NCBI RefSeq assembly: GCF_041431135.1
Contig: NZ_CP107799.1
Location: 1,116,001-1,180,000, forward strand
Direction of reading: 5' to 3'
Source: Streptomyces sp. NBC_00554
GTDB taxonomy: Bacteria; Actinomycetota; Actinomycetes; Streptomycetales; Streptomycetaceae
DNA length: 64,000 nt
This document shows positions 53,376 through 62,232 of this stretch, piece after piece. The first letter of the stretch is position 1. Every line of letters starts with the position of its first letter. The notes below the pieces were generated by a model. The model was not told the DNA's origin. It was given only the letters and a program-made list of their open reading frames with translations, and ran no database searches. The position numbers were made by a program, and so were the translations under genes.

Positions 53376-55334
53376 ATGACGGGGAACCGAATTCGCCGAC
53401 CTGACCAGTCCGTCCGCATTCCCGGCTGGGGCTCCATCCGCGGCCGTGTGGCCATCGTCCTTGCCGTACCCACTTGTCTGCTCCTCGCCCTCACCGGGCT
53501 GGGCGTCGTCGACCGCGCCCATGACTGGTCCGCAGCGCGGGCCACGGAGTCGCAGGTCATCGTCCTGCTGCGGGTGCAGGACCTCGTCCGTGAGCTCCAG
53601 CGTGAACGCGGCCTCACCAACGGCCTGTTGGGCGGCGACGAGGAGTACCAGGACGACGTCCGCGAGGCGCGGGCGCGCACCGATGACGCCCGCACATCCT
53701 TGACGGGGGTGCTCTCGGCGGAGAGCGGTGATCTGCACGAGGCCGCAGCCTCCGCACTCCGCCGGGCCCAGCTCCCCCTCGCCGACCTCACCGGCACCCG
53801 TACCGGCGTCGACACCGGCACCGCCGACCGCACCGTCACCCTCCGCTTCTACACCGCGGCCGTCACCGCCCTGATCGACGCCGAATCGACCGGCGTGCCC
53901 GACGGCGATCGCGGTATCGCCCAAGGTGTGCAGGCGTTGCAGGCCCTGGCCCGCGCCACGGAGGCCGTCGCCCTCGAACGCGGTTCCCTGAACGGCGTGT
54001 TCGCCGCGAAGGGGTTCCGTTCCGGCGAGTACCTCGACTTCACCGAGATCCGGGCCACCCGTGTCGCCGACCTCGGCCAGTTCCGCCAACTCGCAGGCGG
54101 TGACGAGGAGTCCGCCCTCGACCGAGCCTTCAAGACGGCCGCGGCCCGCCGCGTCACCGCGTACGAGGCCAAGGCCGAAGCGGGCGCCGACGGCTCACCC
54201 CTCGATGTCGCCCCCACCCGCTGGTGGACCGACATGACGACGCTCGTCGACGATCTGCACGCCGTCCAGAAACAGGTCGGTGACGACGTACGGGCAGGAG
54301 CGGGCCGGACCGGCGACGCGGCCACCCGGCAGCTCATCGGCTTCCTGGGCCTGGGCGCGCTGATCCTCGCCGTCGCCTCCGCACTCGCGGTGTTCTCGGC
54401 CCGCTCCATCACCCGTCCCCTGGGCGCACTGGCCGACGAGGCGGACGCGGTCGCGGGCACCAGGCTCGCGGAGGCGGTCAAGCGCATCCAGGAGGCCGAC
54501 CCCGACACCCCGCTGCCCGAGGATCCCAAGACGGCCGAAGTCCCGGGTACCGCACGGGAGATCACCCGGCTGGTCGCCGCCCTGCACAACGTCCAGCGCA
54601 CAGCCGTCCGTCTCGCCGCCGAGCAGACCGTCCTGCGCCGCAACAGCACCGAGTCCCTGGCCAGCCTGGGCCGCCGCAACCAGTCCCTCCTCATCCGCCA
54701 GCTGGGCCTGATCACCACCCTGGAGAGCCAGGAGCTCGACCCTGACGCACTCGCCGAGCTCTTCGAACTCGACCACCTGGCCACACGCATGCGCCGCAAC
54801 GCCGAGTCCCTGCTCGTCCTTGCCGGCGAGGAGTCCCCGGCGCGCCCCTGGCCCGGCACGGTCACCGTCACCGAGGTGGTGCAGTCGGCCATCTCCGAGG
54901 TCGAGCAGTACCAGCGGGTCGCCGTCACCGACATCGAACACTGCCGCATCCGCGGCCACTGCGTCGCCGAACTCTCGCACCTGCTCGCCGAGTTGGTGGA
55001 GAACGCGCTGATGTTCAGCTCGCCCAAGCAGCCCGTCGAGCTCTACGGCTGGCGGGACGGCGGCGAGTACTGCCTCGCGGTCGTCGACCGGGGCATCGGC
55101 ATGACGGCGGAGCGGATGGCCCAGGCCAACGCCCTGCTGTCCGGCAAGGGTGGCTCCCTGCTCGCGGCGCCCACCCGGTTCCTCGGCCACCATGTCGTCG
55201 GCGCGCTCTCCGATCGCCTCGGCGCCCATGCCGAGTTGCGGCCCACACAGGGCTCGGGCGTGACAGCGTACGTAGCCCTGCCCGCAACGATCGTCCAGGC
55301 AGCGGATACCTCAATCACCTCCGCAGCCCTGTGA
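53376..55334 (+). CDS. NIT/HAMP-domain sensor histidine kinase (conservon CvnA type), orphan
   Basis: The ATG at 53376 gives 652 residues. A first membrane helix (about 22-45) and a second (about 322-347) enclose a NIT-type sensor region with VRELQRERGLTNGLLGG and ATEAVALERGSLNGVF. A HAMP-like linker, a dimerisation region (SLGRRNQSLLIRQLGLITTLE) and an HATPase domain with ELVENALMFSSP and DRGIGM follow. The dimerisation region lacks an obvious phospho-accepting His, as in Streptomyces CvnA proteins. The usual conservon partners (roadblock, DUF742 and GTPase genes) do not follow. Confidence 0.88.
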   Translation: MTGNRIRRPDQSVRIPGWGSIRGRVAIVLAVPTCLLLALTGLGVVDRAHDWSAARATESQVIVLLRVQDLVRELQRERGLTNGLLGGDEEYQDDVREARARTDDARTSLTGVLSAESGDLHEAAASALRRAQLPLADLTGTRTGVDTGTADRTVTLRFYTAAVTALIDAESTGVPDGDRGIAQGVQALQALARATEAVALERGSLNGVFAAKGFRSGEYLDFTEIRATRVADLGQFRQLAGGDEESALDRAFKTAAARRVTAYEAKAEAGADGSPLDVAPTRWWTDMTTLVDDLHAVQKQVGDDVRAGAGRTGDAATRQLIGFLGLGALILAVASALAVFSARSITRPLGALADEADAVAGTRLAEAVKRIQEADPDTPLPEDPKTAEVPGTAREITRLVAALHNVQRTAVRLAAEQTVLRRNSTESLASLGRRNQSLLIRQLGLITTLESQELDPDALAELFELDHLATRMRRNAESLLVLAGEESPARPWPGTVTVTEVVQSAISEVEQYQRVAVTDIEHCRIRGHCVAELSHLLAELVENALMFSSPKQPVELYGWRDGGEYCLAVVDRGIGMTAERMAQANALLSGKGGSLLAAPTRFLGHHVVGALSDRLGAHAELRPTQGSGVTAYVALPATIVQAADTSITSAAL

Positions 55335-55401
55335 GTTCACGCCGGTGCTCGCAGCCGTTCGCGTCACCGTGCCCGCGTGTCGTGTCACGGCGTGCGGGCT
55401 G

Positions 55402-55620
55402 TCATACGGTGTTGCTCCAGTCGTACGGCCCTCCGCCGCGCCACTCGATCAGCTCGGGGTCGTCGATGGCCGTATCCGTTGTGGGCAGACCCGCACGGTG
55501 AAGGTATTCCAGCACGTCGAACAGGCTGTACGCAGTGCCCATGCGCTCGCCCTGGACCGTCACCCGCCGCCCTCCGTCCGACTGTGGCGGAAGCACGACC
55601 ACAGGGGGGCTCTCGTCCAT
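55402..55620 (-). CDS. Small hypothetical protein
   Basis: This 72-residue protein begins MDESPPVVVLPP, behind a GGTGGAG only two bases before the ATG. It is acidic, with a predicted beta-helix pattern (RRVTVQGERMGTAYSLFDVLEYLHRAG) and an end rich in Glu/Trp. It lies between the sensor kinase and the XRE regulator. Amphipathic layout and codon use look like a real gene rather than a shadow frame, but I do not recognise its family. Confidence 0.5.
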   Translation of the reverse strand: MDESPPVVVLPPQSDGGRRVTVQGERMGTAYSLFDVLEYLHRAGLPTTDTAIDDPELIEWRGGGPYDWSNTV

Positions 55621-55710
55621 AACTCCACCATGCGCCGGAACCGGCCGTCACGCAGCTCGGCGACCATCGCAGCGGTCTGACGCCGCTGGTCAGCGGGGTC
55701 GCCCGGAGAT

Positions 55711-56301
55711 TTAGCGAGGGGCGTTCTGCACGGTGAGAATGTGCACCGCGGAGGGGTCCTGATCCTCCAGAACCCGCCAGCGGTGCGGGGTTCCGCCTGG
55801 GTAGAGCAGACTGTCACCGGCGTGGAGGCGGTGCAGTTCGCGGCCGCCGGGGCCCAGTAGGTCGATTTCGATCGCGCCGTGAACCACATAGAGGAACTCG
55901 TCGCCCGGGTGGTCGTAGTACTCCTCGAAGTCGGTGGGTCCTCCCGTGTATTCGACCGGATGGACGGCGAATTGGGGTGCCCCGAGCATCCGCGCCGAGC
56001 CGCCGCTGTTGACGACGGGGGTGCCGGTCCCTTCCCGTACGACATGGATGTCGGCGGGGGAGGTCGCCGAGTGCGCCAGCAGGGCCTGTTGGGTGGTGCC
56101 GAGCGCCTGGGCGATCCGGTGCAGCGAGGGCATGCTCGGGCGGGTCAGCCCGCGCTCCAGCTGGCTGAGGAAGGGGTGCGAAAGGCCTGCGCTGCCCGCG
56201 AGTTGGACCAGGGTAAGGCCGCGCTCCTTGCGTAGCCGTCGGATCGCGTTGCCGAGCTGCTGGTCCGGATCGGCGGGGGTTTCGGTGGGGCGGTCTGCCA
56301 T
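55711..56301 (-). CDS. XRE-family regulator with C-terminal cupin domain
   Basis: This 196-residue protein has an N-terminal helix-turn-helix (LVQLAGSAGLSHPFLSQLERG, residues about 30-50) and a cupin sensor domain with EYYDHPGDEFLYVVHGAIEI and LHAGDSLLYPGGTPHRW, whose His and Glu could bind a metal or ligand. Regulators of this type often repress catabolic genes. It is divergent from the flavin reductase gene. The inverted repeat at 56369-56389 lies between them, and a near-copy lies before the ABC operon at 59038. Confidence 0.9.
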   Translation of the reverse strand: MADRPTETPADPDQQLGNAIRRLRKERGLTLVQLAGSAGLSHPFLSQLERGLTRPSMPSLHRIAQALGTTQQALLAHSATSPADIHVVREGTGTPVVNSGGSARMLGAPQFAVHPVEYTGGPTDFEEYYDHPGDEFLYVVHGAIEIDLLGPGGRELHRLHAGDSLLYPGGTPHRWRVLEDQDPSAVHILTVQNAPR

Positions 56302-56368
56302 GACGGAGATCCTAAGCGGTCACTTCGGAGTGGGATTTACTCCCGCGAAACACATACCTCTTACGCTC

Positions 56369-56389
56369 AATGTTGATGTGACGAACATT
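56369..56389. promoter_or_regulatory. Inverted repeat, XRE-regulon operator copy 1
   Basis: Perfect six-base arms AATGTT and AACATT are separated by nine bases (GATGTGACG). The element lies 18 bases before the flavin reductase start and 68 bases before the regulator's start, so it could control both. Nineteen of the 21 bases would have to match by chance for the copy at 59038 to be accidental, apart from three differing positions. Confidence 0.75.
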
Positions 56390-56406
56390 CTAGGCGAGGA
56401 GCCCGA

Positions 56407-56910
56407 ATGACCGCGACCACCGCCGACCGGCCCGCCACGGCCGGATTCCTCGATGCCATGGCTGCCCTCGCCGGCGGCGTCTGCGTGGTGACCGCCGCCG
56501 CAGCCGATGGCACACCTGCCGGATTCACCAGCACCGCCGTGATGAGCCTCAGCCGCACGCCGGAGCTGATAGCGATCGGCGTCCAGCGCGGCAGCCGCAC
56601 CCTGCCGCTGCTCCAGGACGGCGGCAGGCTCGCCCTCAACATCCTTGCCGCGAACGGCGAATCCGTCTCACGGCGGTTCGCCGATCCGGCCGCCGACCGG
56701 TTCGCCGGGCTGGATTGGACGACGGGAGAGGGAGGTGTGCCGCTGCTGCTCACGCAGAGCACGTACGCCGTCGTGTGCCGCGTACGGGAAGAGGTGGCGG
56801 CCGGGGACCACCTGCTGCTGATCGCCGACATCGAGGAAATCATCCCCGGCCGAGGCCGGATCAGCGCCCTCGTCCACCACGCCCGCCGCTACCACGGCAT
56901 CGGCGCATGA
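56407..56910 (+). CDS. Flavin reductase-like domain protein
   Basis: The 167-residue protein has the flavin-reductase split-barrel pattern: FLDAMAALAGGVCVVTAAAADG, AGFTSTAVMSLSRTPELIAIGV and GRLALNILAANGESVSRRFA. Such enzymes use NAD(P)H to supply reduced FMN or FAD to a partner monooxygenase. No monooxygenase lies within the window, so the partner may be beyond the right edge. Its stop overlaps the MBL gene start (ATGA), which indicates one transcript. Confidence 0.9.
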   Translation: MTATTADRPATAGFLDAMAALAGGVCVVTAAAADGTPAGFTSTAVMSLSRTPELIAIGVQRGSRTLPLLQDGGRLALNILAANGESVSRRFADPAADRFAGLDWTTGEGGVPLLLTQSTYAVVCRVREEVAAGDHLLLIADIEEIIPGRGRISALVHHARRYHGIGA

Positions 56911-57794
56911 GCGGGCGCGACTGGTTCTCCGTACAGGAGACCGGGCCCGGGACCTTCCTCCTCGCCGAGCCCGGGCACGTCAACAGCTATCTCGTCGTGG
57001 GCGACGACCTCGCCCTGCTGTACGACACCGGGATGGGCATCGGGGACATCGGGCGCGAGGTGCGAGCGCTGACCTCGCTGCCGCTGCTCGTCGTCAACTC
57101 CCACCACCACTACGACCACCGGGGCGGCAACGCCTCGCTTGTGGGCGAGGCCAAGGAATTCGCCGTCCACGAGGCGGGCGGGAACCTGCACGGCGAGCCC
57201 GCACCGCGCGAGTGGCTCGAGATGTACGAGCACGTCGCCCAGGACATGCGACAGCGCTACATCGAGCTGAGCGCACTCTCCGCCGAGGGCTTCTTCCTCA
57301 CCGACTCGCGGATCGAGGTGCGGCCCATCCCCGAACTGACCCAGTGGCGTATCGACGCGGTGCGACCGACCCGGCTGCTCAGGGAAGGGGAGCACCTCGA
57401 CCTGGGCGGGCGGAGGCTGCACGTCCTGCACACCCCCGGCCACTCGCCCGACGGCATCTGCCTCTGGGAGCCGGAGAGCGGCCAGCTCCTCGCCGGCGAC
57501 ACCCTGATCAGCGGCCCTTTGTTCGCCCATGTGCCGGGCGCCGATGTACCCGCCTTCGCCGCAACGACTCGGCGACTGGCCGAACTCCCGGTCAGGACCG
57601 CACTGTTGGGGCACAACCTCCGCCACCGTGAGGACCATTGCTTCGTGGGACGGGTCGCCGAAGCCTTCGATCAGGTGGTACGCGGACGGACCCGCCCGGT
57701 CCGCCGCCAGGACATGTTCGGCGCGCCCGCGATGTGGCACGCGTTCGACGGCTTCGCGGTACTCACGGCACCGGAGAACGGGGACGCACGATGA
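56907..57794 (+). CDS. Metallo-beta-lactamase-fold hydrolase
   Basis: The ATG at 56907 overlaps the flavin reductase stop, and the protein is 295 residues. The MBL signature is NSHHHYDHRGG (H-x-H-x-D-H) near residue 70, with VLHTPGHSPDG and LLAGDTL providing later metal ligands and LLGHNLRHRED near the end. Such enzymes cleave lactones, amides, thioesters or phosphoesters, so no substrate is assigned. Translation is coupled to both neighbours through ATGA overlaps, which supports a shared pathway. Confidence 0.9.
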   Translation: MSGRDWFSVQETGPGTFLLAEPGHVNSYLVVGDDLALLYDTGMGIGDIGREVRALTSLPLLVVNSHHHYDHRGGNASLVGEAKEFAVHEAGGNLHGEPAPREWLEMYEHVAQDMRQRYIELSALSAEGFFLTDSRIEVRPIPELTQWRIDAVRPTRLLREGEHLDLGGRRLHVLHTPGHSPDGICLWEPESGQLLAGDTLISGPLFAHVPGADVPAFAATTRRLAELPVRTALLGHNLRHREDHCFVGRVAEAFDQVVRGRTRPVRRQDMFGAPAMWHAFDGFAVLTAPENGDAR

Positions 57795-58993
57795 CGGTGA
57801 CGGCACTGGTGCTGCGCGGGGCGCGGCTGCCCGAAGGGCAGGTCCGGGACGTACTGATCGAGGACGGGCGGGTGTCGGCCGTCGCACCGGCCGGTCAACT
57901 CCCCTCCATACGCGAGGAGATGGACCTCTCCGGCTTCATCCTGCTGCCCGCCCCCGCCGAACCCCACGCCCACCTCGACAAAGCCCTCACCTGGGACCTG
58001 GCCGGCGCCCCGCCCTGCGACCTGCCGGGGGCGGTCGACGCCTGGCACGGCTATGCCGAGCAGGTGACGGAGGAGGACGTGCTGGTCAGGGCCCGCCGTG
58101 CCCTGGACGAACTGGTCGCCAATGGTGCGACCGCCGTCCGCACCCACGCCGACGTCCTGCCCGGCCCCGATCCGCTCCGGGGGATTCGGGCGCTGTTGCG
58201 GCTGCGCGAGGAGCTGAGCGAGCGGGTCGCACTGCAGATCGCCGTGCTGCACATCGAGGCACCCGACGAAGTCCTCGACGAGGCACTGGAGTTGGGGGCC
58301 GACCTGCTCGGTGGCTGCCCGCACCTCTCCGAGGACCCGCAGGCCGCTGTCGCCCGCGCCCTGACCATCGCCGAGCGGCACGGCGTCGGCGTCGATCTGC
58401 ATGCGGACGAGCATCTCCGTCCGGATCCGAAGGATCTGCTGCTGCTCGCCCAGGCGGTACGGGAGCGGGGCTTCGCCCACGGTGCGACCGCCGGCCACTG
58501 TGTGGGACTGGGAGGCCTGGACCCGGCCGAGGCAGCCCGGATCGCCAAGGAGGCGGCGGCCTCCGGGATCGGGGTCGTCGCACTGCCGCTCACCAACCTC
58601 TACCTCCAGGGCCGCGACACCCCTGCCCGCACTCCACGCGGTCTGACCGCCGTACGCGCCCTCCTGGACGCGGGCGTGCCCCTGGCCGGGGGCGGCGACA
58701 ACATCCGTGACCCGTTCAACCCGGTGGGCAGGGCCGATCCCCTGGAGACCGCTGGACTCCTCGTCGTAGCAGGTCACTTGACGCTGCCCGAGGCCGTCCA
58801 CGCGGTGACCACCGGCGCCCGCACGGTCCTCGGGCTGCCCGTCGCAGGGCCGTACGAGGGTGCGATCGCCGACCTCCTCGCCGTACGGGCCGACTCGCTC
58901 TCCGGGGTTGTCGGTGCCTCGTACCCGGACCGGATCGTCTTCAAGGGCGGGCGAGCGGTGAGCCGTACCACGGTGATCCGCGAAGCGCTCTGA
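57791..58993 (+). CDS. Amidohydrolase-family protein (cytosine-deaminase-like)
   Basis: The start at 57791 overlaps the MBL stop as ATGA; length is 400 residues. Metal-site motifs are PHAHLDKALTW near residue 60, VDLHADEH near 205, ATAGHCVGLG near 235 and AGGGDNIRDPFNP near 300. This is the pattern of cytosine deaminase, N-isopropylammelide amidohydrolase and related heterocycle hydrolases. The enzyme probably deaminates or opens a ring or amide. A strong terminator follows directly. Confidence 0.9.
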   Translation: MTVTALVLRGARLPEGQVRDVLIEDGRVSAVAPAGQLPSIREEMDLSGFILLPAPAEPHAHLDKALTWDLAGAPPCDLPGAVDAWHGYAEQVTEEDVLVRARRALDELVANGATAVRTHADVLPGPDPLRGIRALLRLREELSERVALQIAVLHIEAPDEVLDEALELGADLLGGCPHLSEDPQAAVARALTIAERHGVGVDLHADEHLRPDPKDLLLLAQAVRERGFAHGATAGHCVGLGGLDPAEAARIAKEAAASGIGVVALPLTNLYLQGRDTPARTPRGLTAVRALLDAGVPLAGGGDNIRDPFNPVGRADPLETAGLLVVAGHLTLPEAVHAVTTGARTVLGLPVAGPYEGAIADLLAVRADSLSGVVGASYPDRIVFKGGRAVSRTTVIREAL

Positions 58994-58996
58994 CTA

Positions 58997-59020
58997 GTCC
59001 CGGGCGTAAACGCCCGGGAC
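58997..59020. terminator. Strong hairpin terminator after the amidohydrolase gene
   Basis: A perfect ten-base-pair stem (GTCCCGGGCG and CGCCCGGGAC) with a TAAA loop begins four bases after the stop codon. It separates the enzyme operon from the ABC operon, which has its own operator just behind it. Confidence 0.88.
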
Positions 59021-59037
59021 ATCACCCCGAAACAAAG

Positions 59038-59058
59038 AATGTTGATGCTACGAACATC
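59038..59058. promoter_or_regulatory. Inverted repeat, XRE-regulon operator copy 2
   Basis: The arms AATGTT and AACATC enclose GATGCTACG. It matches the copy at 56369-56389 at 18 of 21 positions and lies 36 bases before the ABC ATPase start, downstream of the terminator. Confidence 0.75.
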
Positions 59059-59094
59059 GGTGAATGCATCACAGGTCCAAAGGAAGGAGTCGAC

Positions 59095-59841
59095 GTGGCG
59101 ACAGCAGTGCAGACGGCGCTGAGCTTCGTAGCCGTCGACAAGCGTTTCGACAACCGGACCACCGCGCTCTCGGGAGTGGAACTCCATGTCGGTGCAGGGG
59201 AGTTCGTCGCAGTCGTCGGCCCCTCCGGATGCGGCAAGTCCACCCTGCTGCGGCTCGCCTCCGGTCTCGATGCCCCCAGCGCGGGCGAGATCAGCACCCC
59301 GGGCGGGGATATCGGCTACGTCTTCCAGGACGCCACCCTGCTGCCCTGGCGCAGCGTCCTCGCCAATGTGGCACTGCCCGCCGAACTGGCCGGCCGTCCC
59401 AAGGCCGAACGGCACGAGCGTGCCATGGACGCCATCCGTCTCGTCGGCCTCGACGGCTTCGAGGAGCAGTTGCCGGGACAGCTCTCGGGCGGGATGCGGA
59501 TGCGGGTCTCGCTGGCCCGCGCGCTGATGATGAGCCCCGCGCTCTTTCTCTTCGACGAACCCTTCGGCGCGCTGGACGAGATGACCCGGCTTCGTATGCA
59601 GGAGGAGCTCCAGCGGATCTTCGCCGAGACGGGGTTCGCGGGTCTCTTCATCACGCACTCGGTGACCGAGGCGGTCTTCCTGGCCAACCGGGTCGTGGTG
59701 ATGTCGGCCCGACCTGGACGTATCACCGCCGAGTTCGAGGTCCCGTTCGCCCACCCAAGGCCCGCATCGCTCCGTTACGAACCGGAGTTCGCCGCGATCG
59801 CGGGCGCGGTCTCCGGGGCCCTGCGAGGAGAGGCCCAGTGA
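59095..59841 (+). CDS. ABC transporter ATPase (NitT/TauT type)
   Basis: The GTG start at 59095 follows AAGGAAGGAG, and the protein is 248 residues. It has Walker A GPSGCGKST, Q-loop YVFQDATLLPW, signature LSGGMRMR, Walker B ALFLFDEP and the switch His in FITHS. It belongs to the nitrate/taurine/sulfonate/pyrimidine-precursor group. The permease start overlaps its stop (GTGA) and the binding protein follows, so this importer is complete, unlike the sugar importers in the rest of the window. Confidence 0.95.
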   Translation: MATAVQTALSFVAVDKRFDNRTTALSGVELHVGAGEFVAVVGPSGCGKSTLLRLASGLDAPSAGEISTPGGDIGYVFQDATLLPWRSVLANVALPAELAGRPKAERHERAMDAIRLVGLDGFEEQLPGQLSGGMRMRVSLARALMMSPALFLFDEPFGALDEMTRLRMQEELQRIFAETGFAGLFITHSVTEAVFLANRVVVMSARPGRITAEFEVPFAHPRPASLRYEPEFAAIAGAVSGALRGEAQ

Positions 59842-60860
59842 GTACGAACACCCCGGCTGCCACGGCCACCGACGCGCCGACTGCCCACGCAACCACTGCT
59901 GCCTCGGTCGCAGCCGGCCCGAACCCCGGCGCAACGTCCGCGGCCTCCGAACCTGCCGTCACCGGTCGGAGCGCTGGCGCTCCGACCCACGAGGCGAAGA
60001 CCCCCGTGCACCAGTCCGATGCTGCCGCCGGCGCCACAGTCGAGCCTTCCCCGGCCGCCGAGGCGTCCGTCCGCACACGCCGGGGCCCCTTCGCCCTACT
60101 CGCCCCCATCGGCTCGCTCGCCGTCGCCATCGGCCTCTGGTACGCGGTGAGTTACCTGCTCCTCGCTCCCGCCCGCCGCTTCCTCGTGCCGCCCCCGCAT
60201 CAGGTCCTCCAGGTCGCCGTCCTCGACTGGACCCACCTGCAGCCCATGCTCCAGGCCCTCGCCCTCACCGCGCAGGTCGCCATCGCCGGACTCGCCATCG
60301 CCGCCGCCCTCGGCATCACCGGGGCCGTCGTGATGAGCCGCGCCCGCTGGCTGGAGCGCTCCCTCTATCCCTACGCCGTCATCCTGCAGACGGTCCCGAT
60401 CCTCGCCATCGTCCCCCTCATCGGCCTCTGGTTCGGCTTCGGCTTCACCAGCCGGGTCGTGGTCTGCGTCCTCATCGCCCTCTTCCCGCTGATCGCCAAC
60501 ACCCTCTTCGGGTTGCAGTCCGTGGACCGCGCGCACCACGACCTCTTCACCCTCCAGAAGGCGAGCCGCTGGGACCGCCTGCGCAAGCTGGAACTGCCCG
60601 CGGCGCTCCCCGCCATCTTCACCGGGCTGCGTACCTCCTCCGGGCTCTCCGTCATCGGCGCGATCGTCGGCGACATGTTCTTCAAGCAGGGTGCGGCCGG
60701 AATCGGCACCCTCCTCGACATCTATCGCTCACGGCTCCAGTCCGAGGACCTCTTCGCCGCGATCATTCTGGCCTCCCTCTTCGGGGTCGCCGTCTTCGCG
60801 CTCTTCACGTTCCTGTCCCGCCTCGCCATCGGCTCCTGGCACGCGTCCGGCCGCAGCTGA
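59838..60860 (+). CDS. ABC transporter permease (NitT/TauT type)
   Basis: The GTG at 59838 overlaps the ATPase stop, giving 340 residues. An unusual Ala/Thr/Pro-rich stretch of about 80 residues precedes the first membrane helix (LLAPIGSLAVAIGLWYAVSYLLL). Five or six helices follow, with the EAA-type loop YDLF-TLQKASRWDRLRKLELPAALPAIF-like region. Such permeases import nitrate, taurine, sulfonates or thiamine precursors. The long leader may make the true start later, but no better start with a ribosome site was seen. Confidence 0.92.
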   Translation: MSTNTPAATATDAPTAHATTAASVAAGPNPGATSAASEPAVTGRSAGAPTHEAKTPVHQSDAAAGATVEPSPAAEASVRTRRGPFALLAPIGSLAVAIGLWYAVSYLLLAPARRFLVPPPHQVLQVAVLDWTHLQPMLQALALTAQVAIAGLAIAAALGITGAVVMSRARWLERSLYPYAVILQTVPILAIVPLIGLWFGFGFTSRVVVCVLIALFPLIANTLFGLQSVDRAHHDLFTLQKASRWDRLRKLELPAALPAIFTGLRTSSGLSVIGAIVGDMFFKQGAAGIGTLLDIYRSRLQSEDLFAAIILASLFGVAVFALFTFLSRLAIGSWHASGRS

Positions 60861-60936
60861 GCGCTCCGCCGGCTGTGCCGATGTGCGGCTCCGCCGCGGG
60901 GCCGCGATATGCCGTCGGCCGTCTGCGGCACCGTCC

Positions 60937-60975
60937 TGGCTGGTCGCGCAGTTCCCCGCGCCCCTTCAGGGCGCT
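60937..60975. repeat. Streptomyces-type intergenic repeat with small hairpin
   Basis: GGTCGCGCAGTTCCCCGCGC followed by CCCTTCAGGGCGC matches a short sequence often seen between genes of Streptomyces. Its end can form a six-base-pair stem (GCGCCC / GGGCGC). It lies between the permease and binding-protein genes. Confidence 0.5.
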
Positions 60976-61062
60976 TCCCAACCGCAGCGGACTTCACCCG
61001 AACTGCTCAGCCGTCCCCACCCCCTCTCCGCTTCCCCTCAGAGCCCCTTCCGGGAGACAGTC

Positions 61063-62232
61063 ATGCCAATTTCCGCCAGAAGAAGCCTTGTTGCGGGACT
61101 GAGCGCCTCGCTCCTTCTCGCCGCCACCGGCTGCGGAGCCGGCGCCACCACCGCCGCCGGTTCGTCCACCGACCTCAAGCCTGCTCCCGCCGCTCAGCGC
61201 CTCGACAAGGTCTGCCCCGCCACCGTCGTCGTCCAGGCCGACTGGGAGCCCGAGGCCGAACACGGTCCGGTCTACAACCTCGTCGGCCCCGGCTACACCG
61301 TCGACACCGACAAGAAGCGGGTCACCGGCCCCCTCGTCATCGGCGGCAAGGACACCGGCGTCAAGATCCAGGTACGGGCGGGCGGTTCGGCCGTCGGATA
61401 CCAGACCCCCGCCTCGCAGATGTACATCGACCAGTCCATCACCCTCGGCATGGTCACCACCGACAGCGCCATCCAGTCAGCGGGCAAGCAGCCCGTCACC
61501 GCCGTCGCCGCGCTGATGAAGAAGAGCCCGCAGGTCCTGATGTGGGACCCCGAGACCCACCCGGACTGGAAGACCGTCGCCGACATCGGCAAGAGCGGCG
61601 CCAAGGTCGTGTACCGCGACGGCGAGGTCTTCGCCCCGATGCTGGTGGCGAAGGGTCTCATCAAGAAGAGCCAGCTGGACGGGAGTTACGACAGCGCCCC
61701 GTCCCGCTTCGTCGCCGACCCCTCCATCGCGCAGCAGGGCTTCGCGACCGCGGAACCGTACATCTACGAGCACGAGGTCACCGCCTGGAAGAAGCCGGTC
61801 AAGTACCAGCTGCTGGCCGATGTCGGCTACACCGTCTACCCGGAGGCACTCTCCGTCCGCACCGGTGCACTGAAGAAGCTCAGCCCCTGCCTCAAGAAGC
61901 TGGTTCCCGTCATCCAGCAGTCGGCCGCCGACTTCGCCGCCGCACCGGACACCGCGGTCACGCTCATCGACGACATCGTCAAGCAGTACGCCACGAGTTG
62001 GGTCTACTCCAAGGGCACCGGCCAGTACGCCGCCAAGGAGATGGTCGAGCTCGGCATCCTCGGCAACGAGGCCGACGGATCGATCGCGAGCTTCGACAAG
62101 ACGCGGGTGACCGACTCCCTGAAGACCTTCGGGCCGATCCTCACCGAGAGCGGCGTCAAGATCCCGGCCGGGCTCAGCGCCGAAGACCTGATGACCAACG
62201 AATTCATCGACACCAAGATCGGAATGAAGTGA
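61063..62232 (+). CDS. Substrate-binding lipoprotein of the NitT/TauT-type importer
   Basis: The ATG at 61063 follows GGGAGA and gives 389 residues. The signal ends in a lipobox (LLLAATGCGAG). The body resembles NMT1/THI5-like binding proteins: VVVQADWEPEAEHGPVYNLV, DQSITLGMVTTDSAI and RFVADPSIAQQGFATAEPYIYE. Such proteins bind pyrimidine precursors, sulfonates, nitrate or aromatic acids. Its stop overlaps the start of the FAD oxidase gene (TGATG), tying uptake to that enzyme. Confidence 0.9.
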   Translation: MPISARRSLVAGLSASLLLAATGCGAGATTAAGSSTDLKPAPAAQRLDKVCPATVVVQADWEPEAEHGPVYNLVGPGYTVDTDKKRVTGPLVIGGKDTGVKIQVRAGGSAVGYQTPASQMYIDQSITLGMVTTDSAIQSAGKQPVTAVAALMKKSPQVLMWDPETHPDWKTVADIGKSGAKVVYRDGEVFAPMLVAKGLIKKSQLDGSYDSAPSRFVADPSIAQQGFATAEPYIYEHEVTAWKKPVKYQLLADVGYTVYPEALSVRTGALKKLSPCLKKLVPVIQQSAADFAAAPDTAVTLIDDIVKQYATSWVYSKGTGQYAAKEMVELGILGNEADGSIASFDKTRVTDSLKTFGPILTESGVKIPAGLSAEDLMTNEFIDTKIGMK

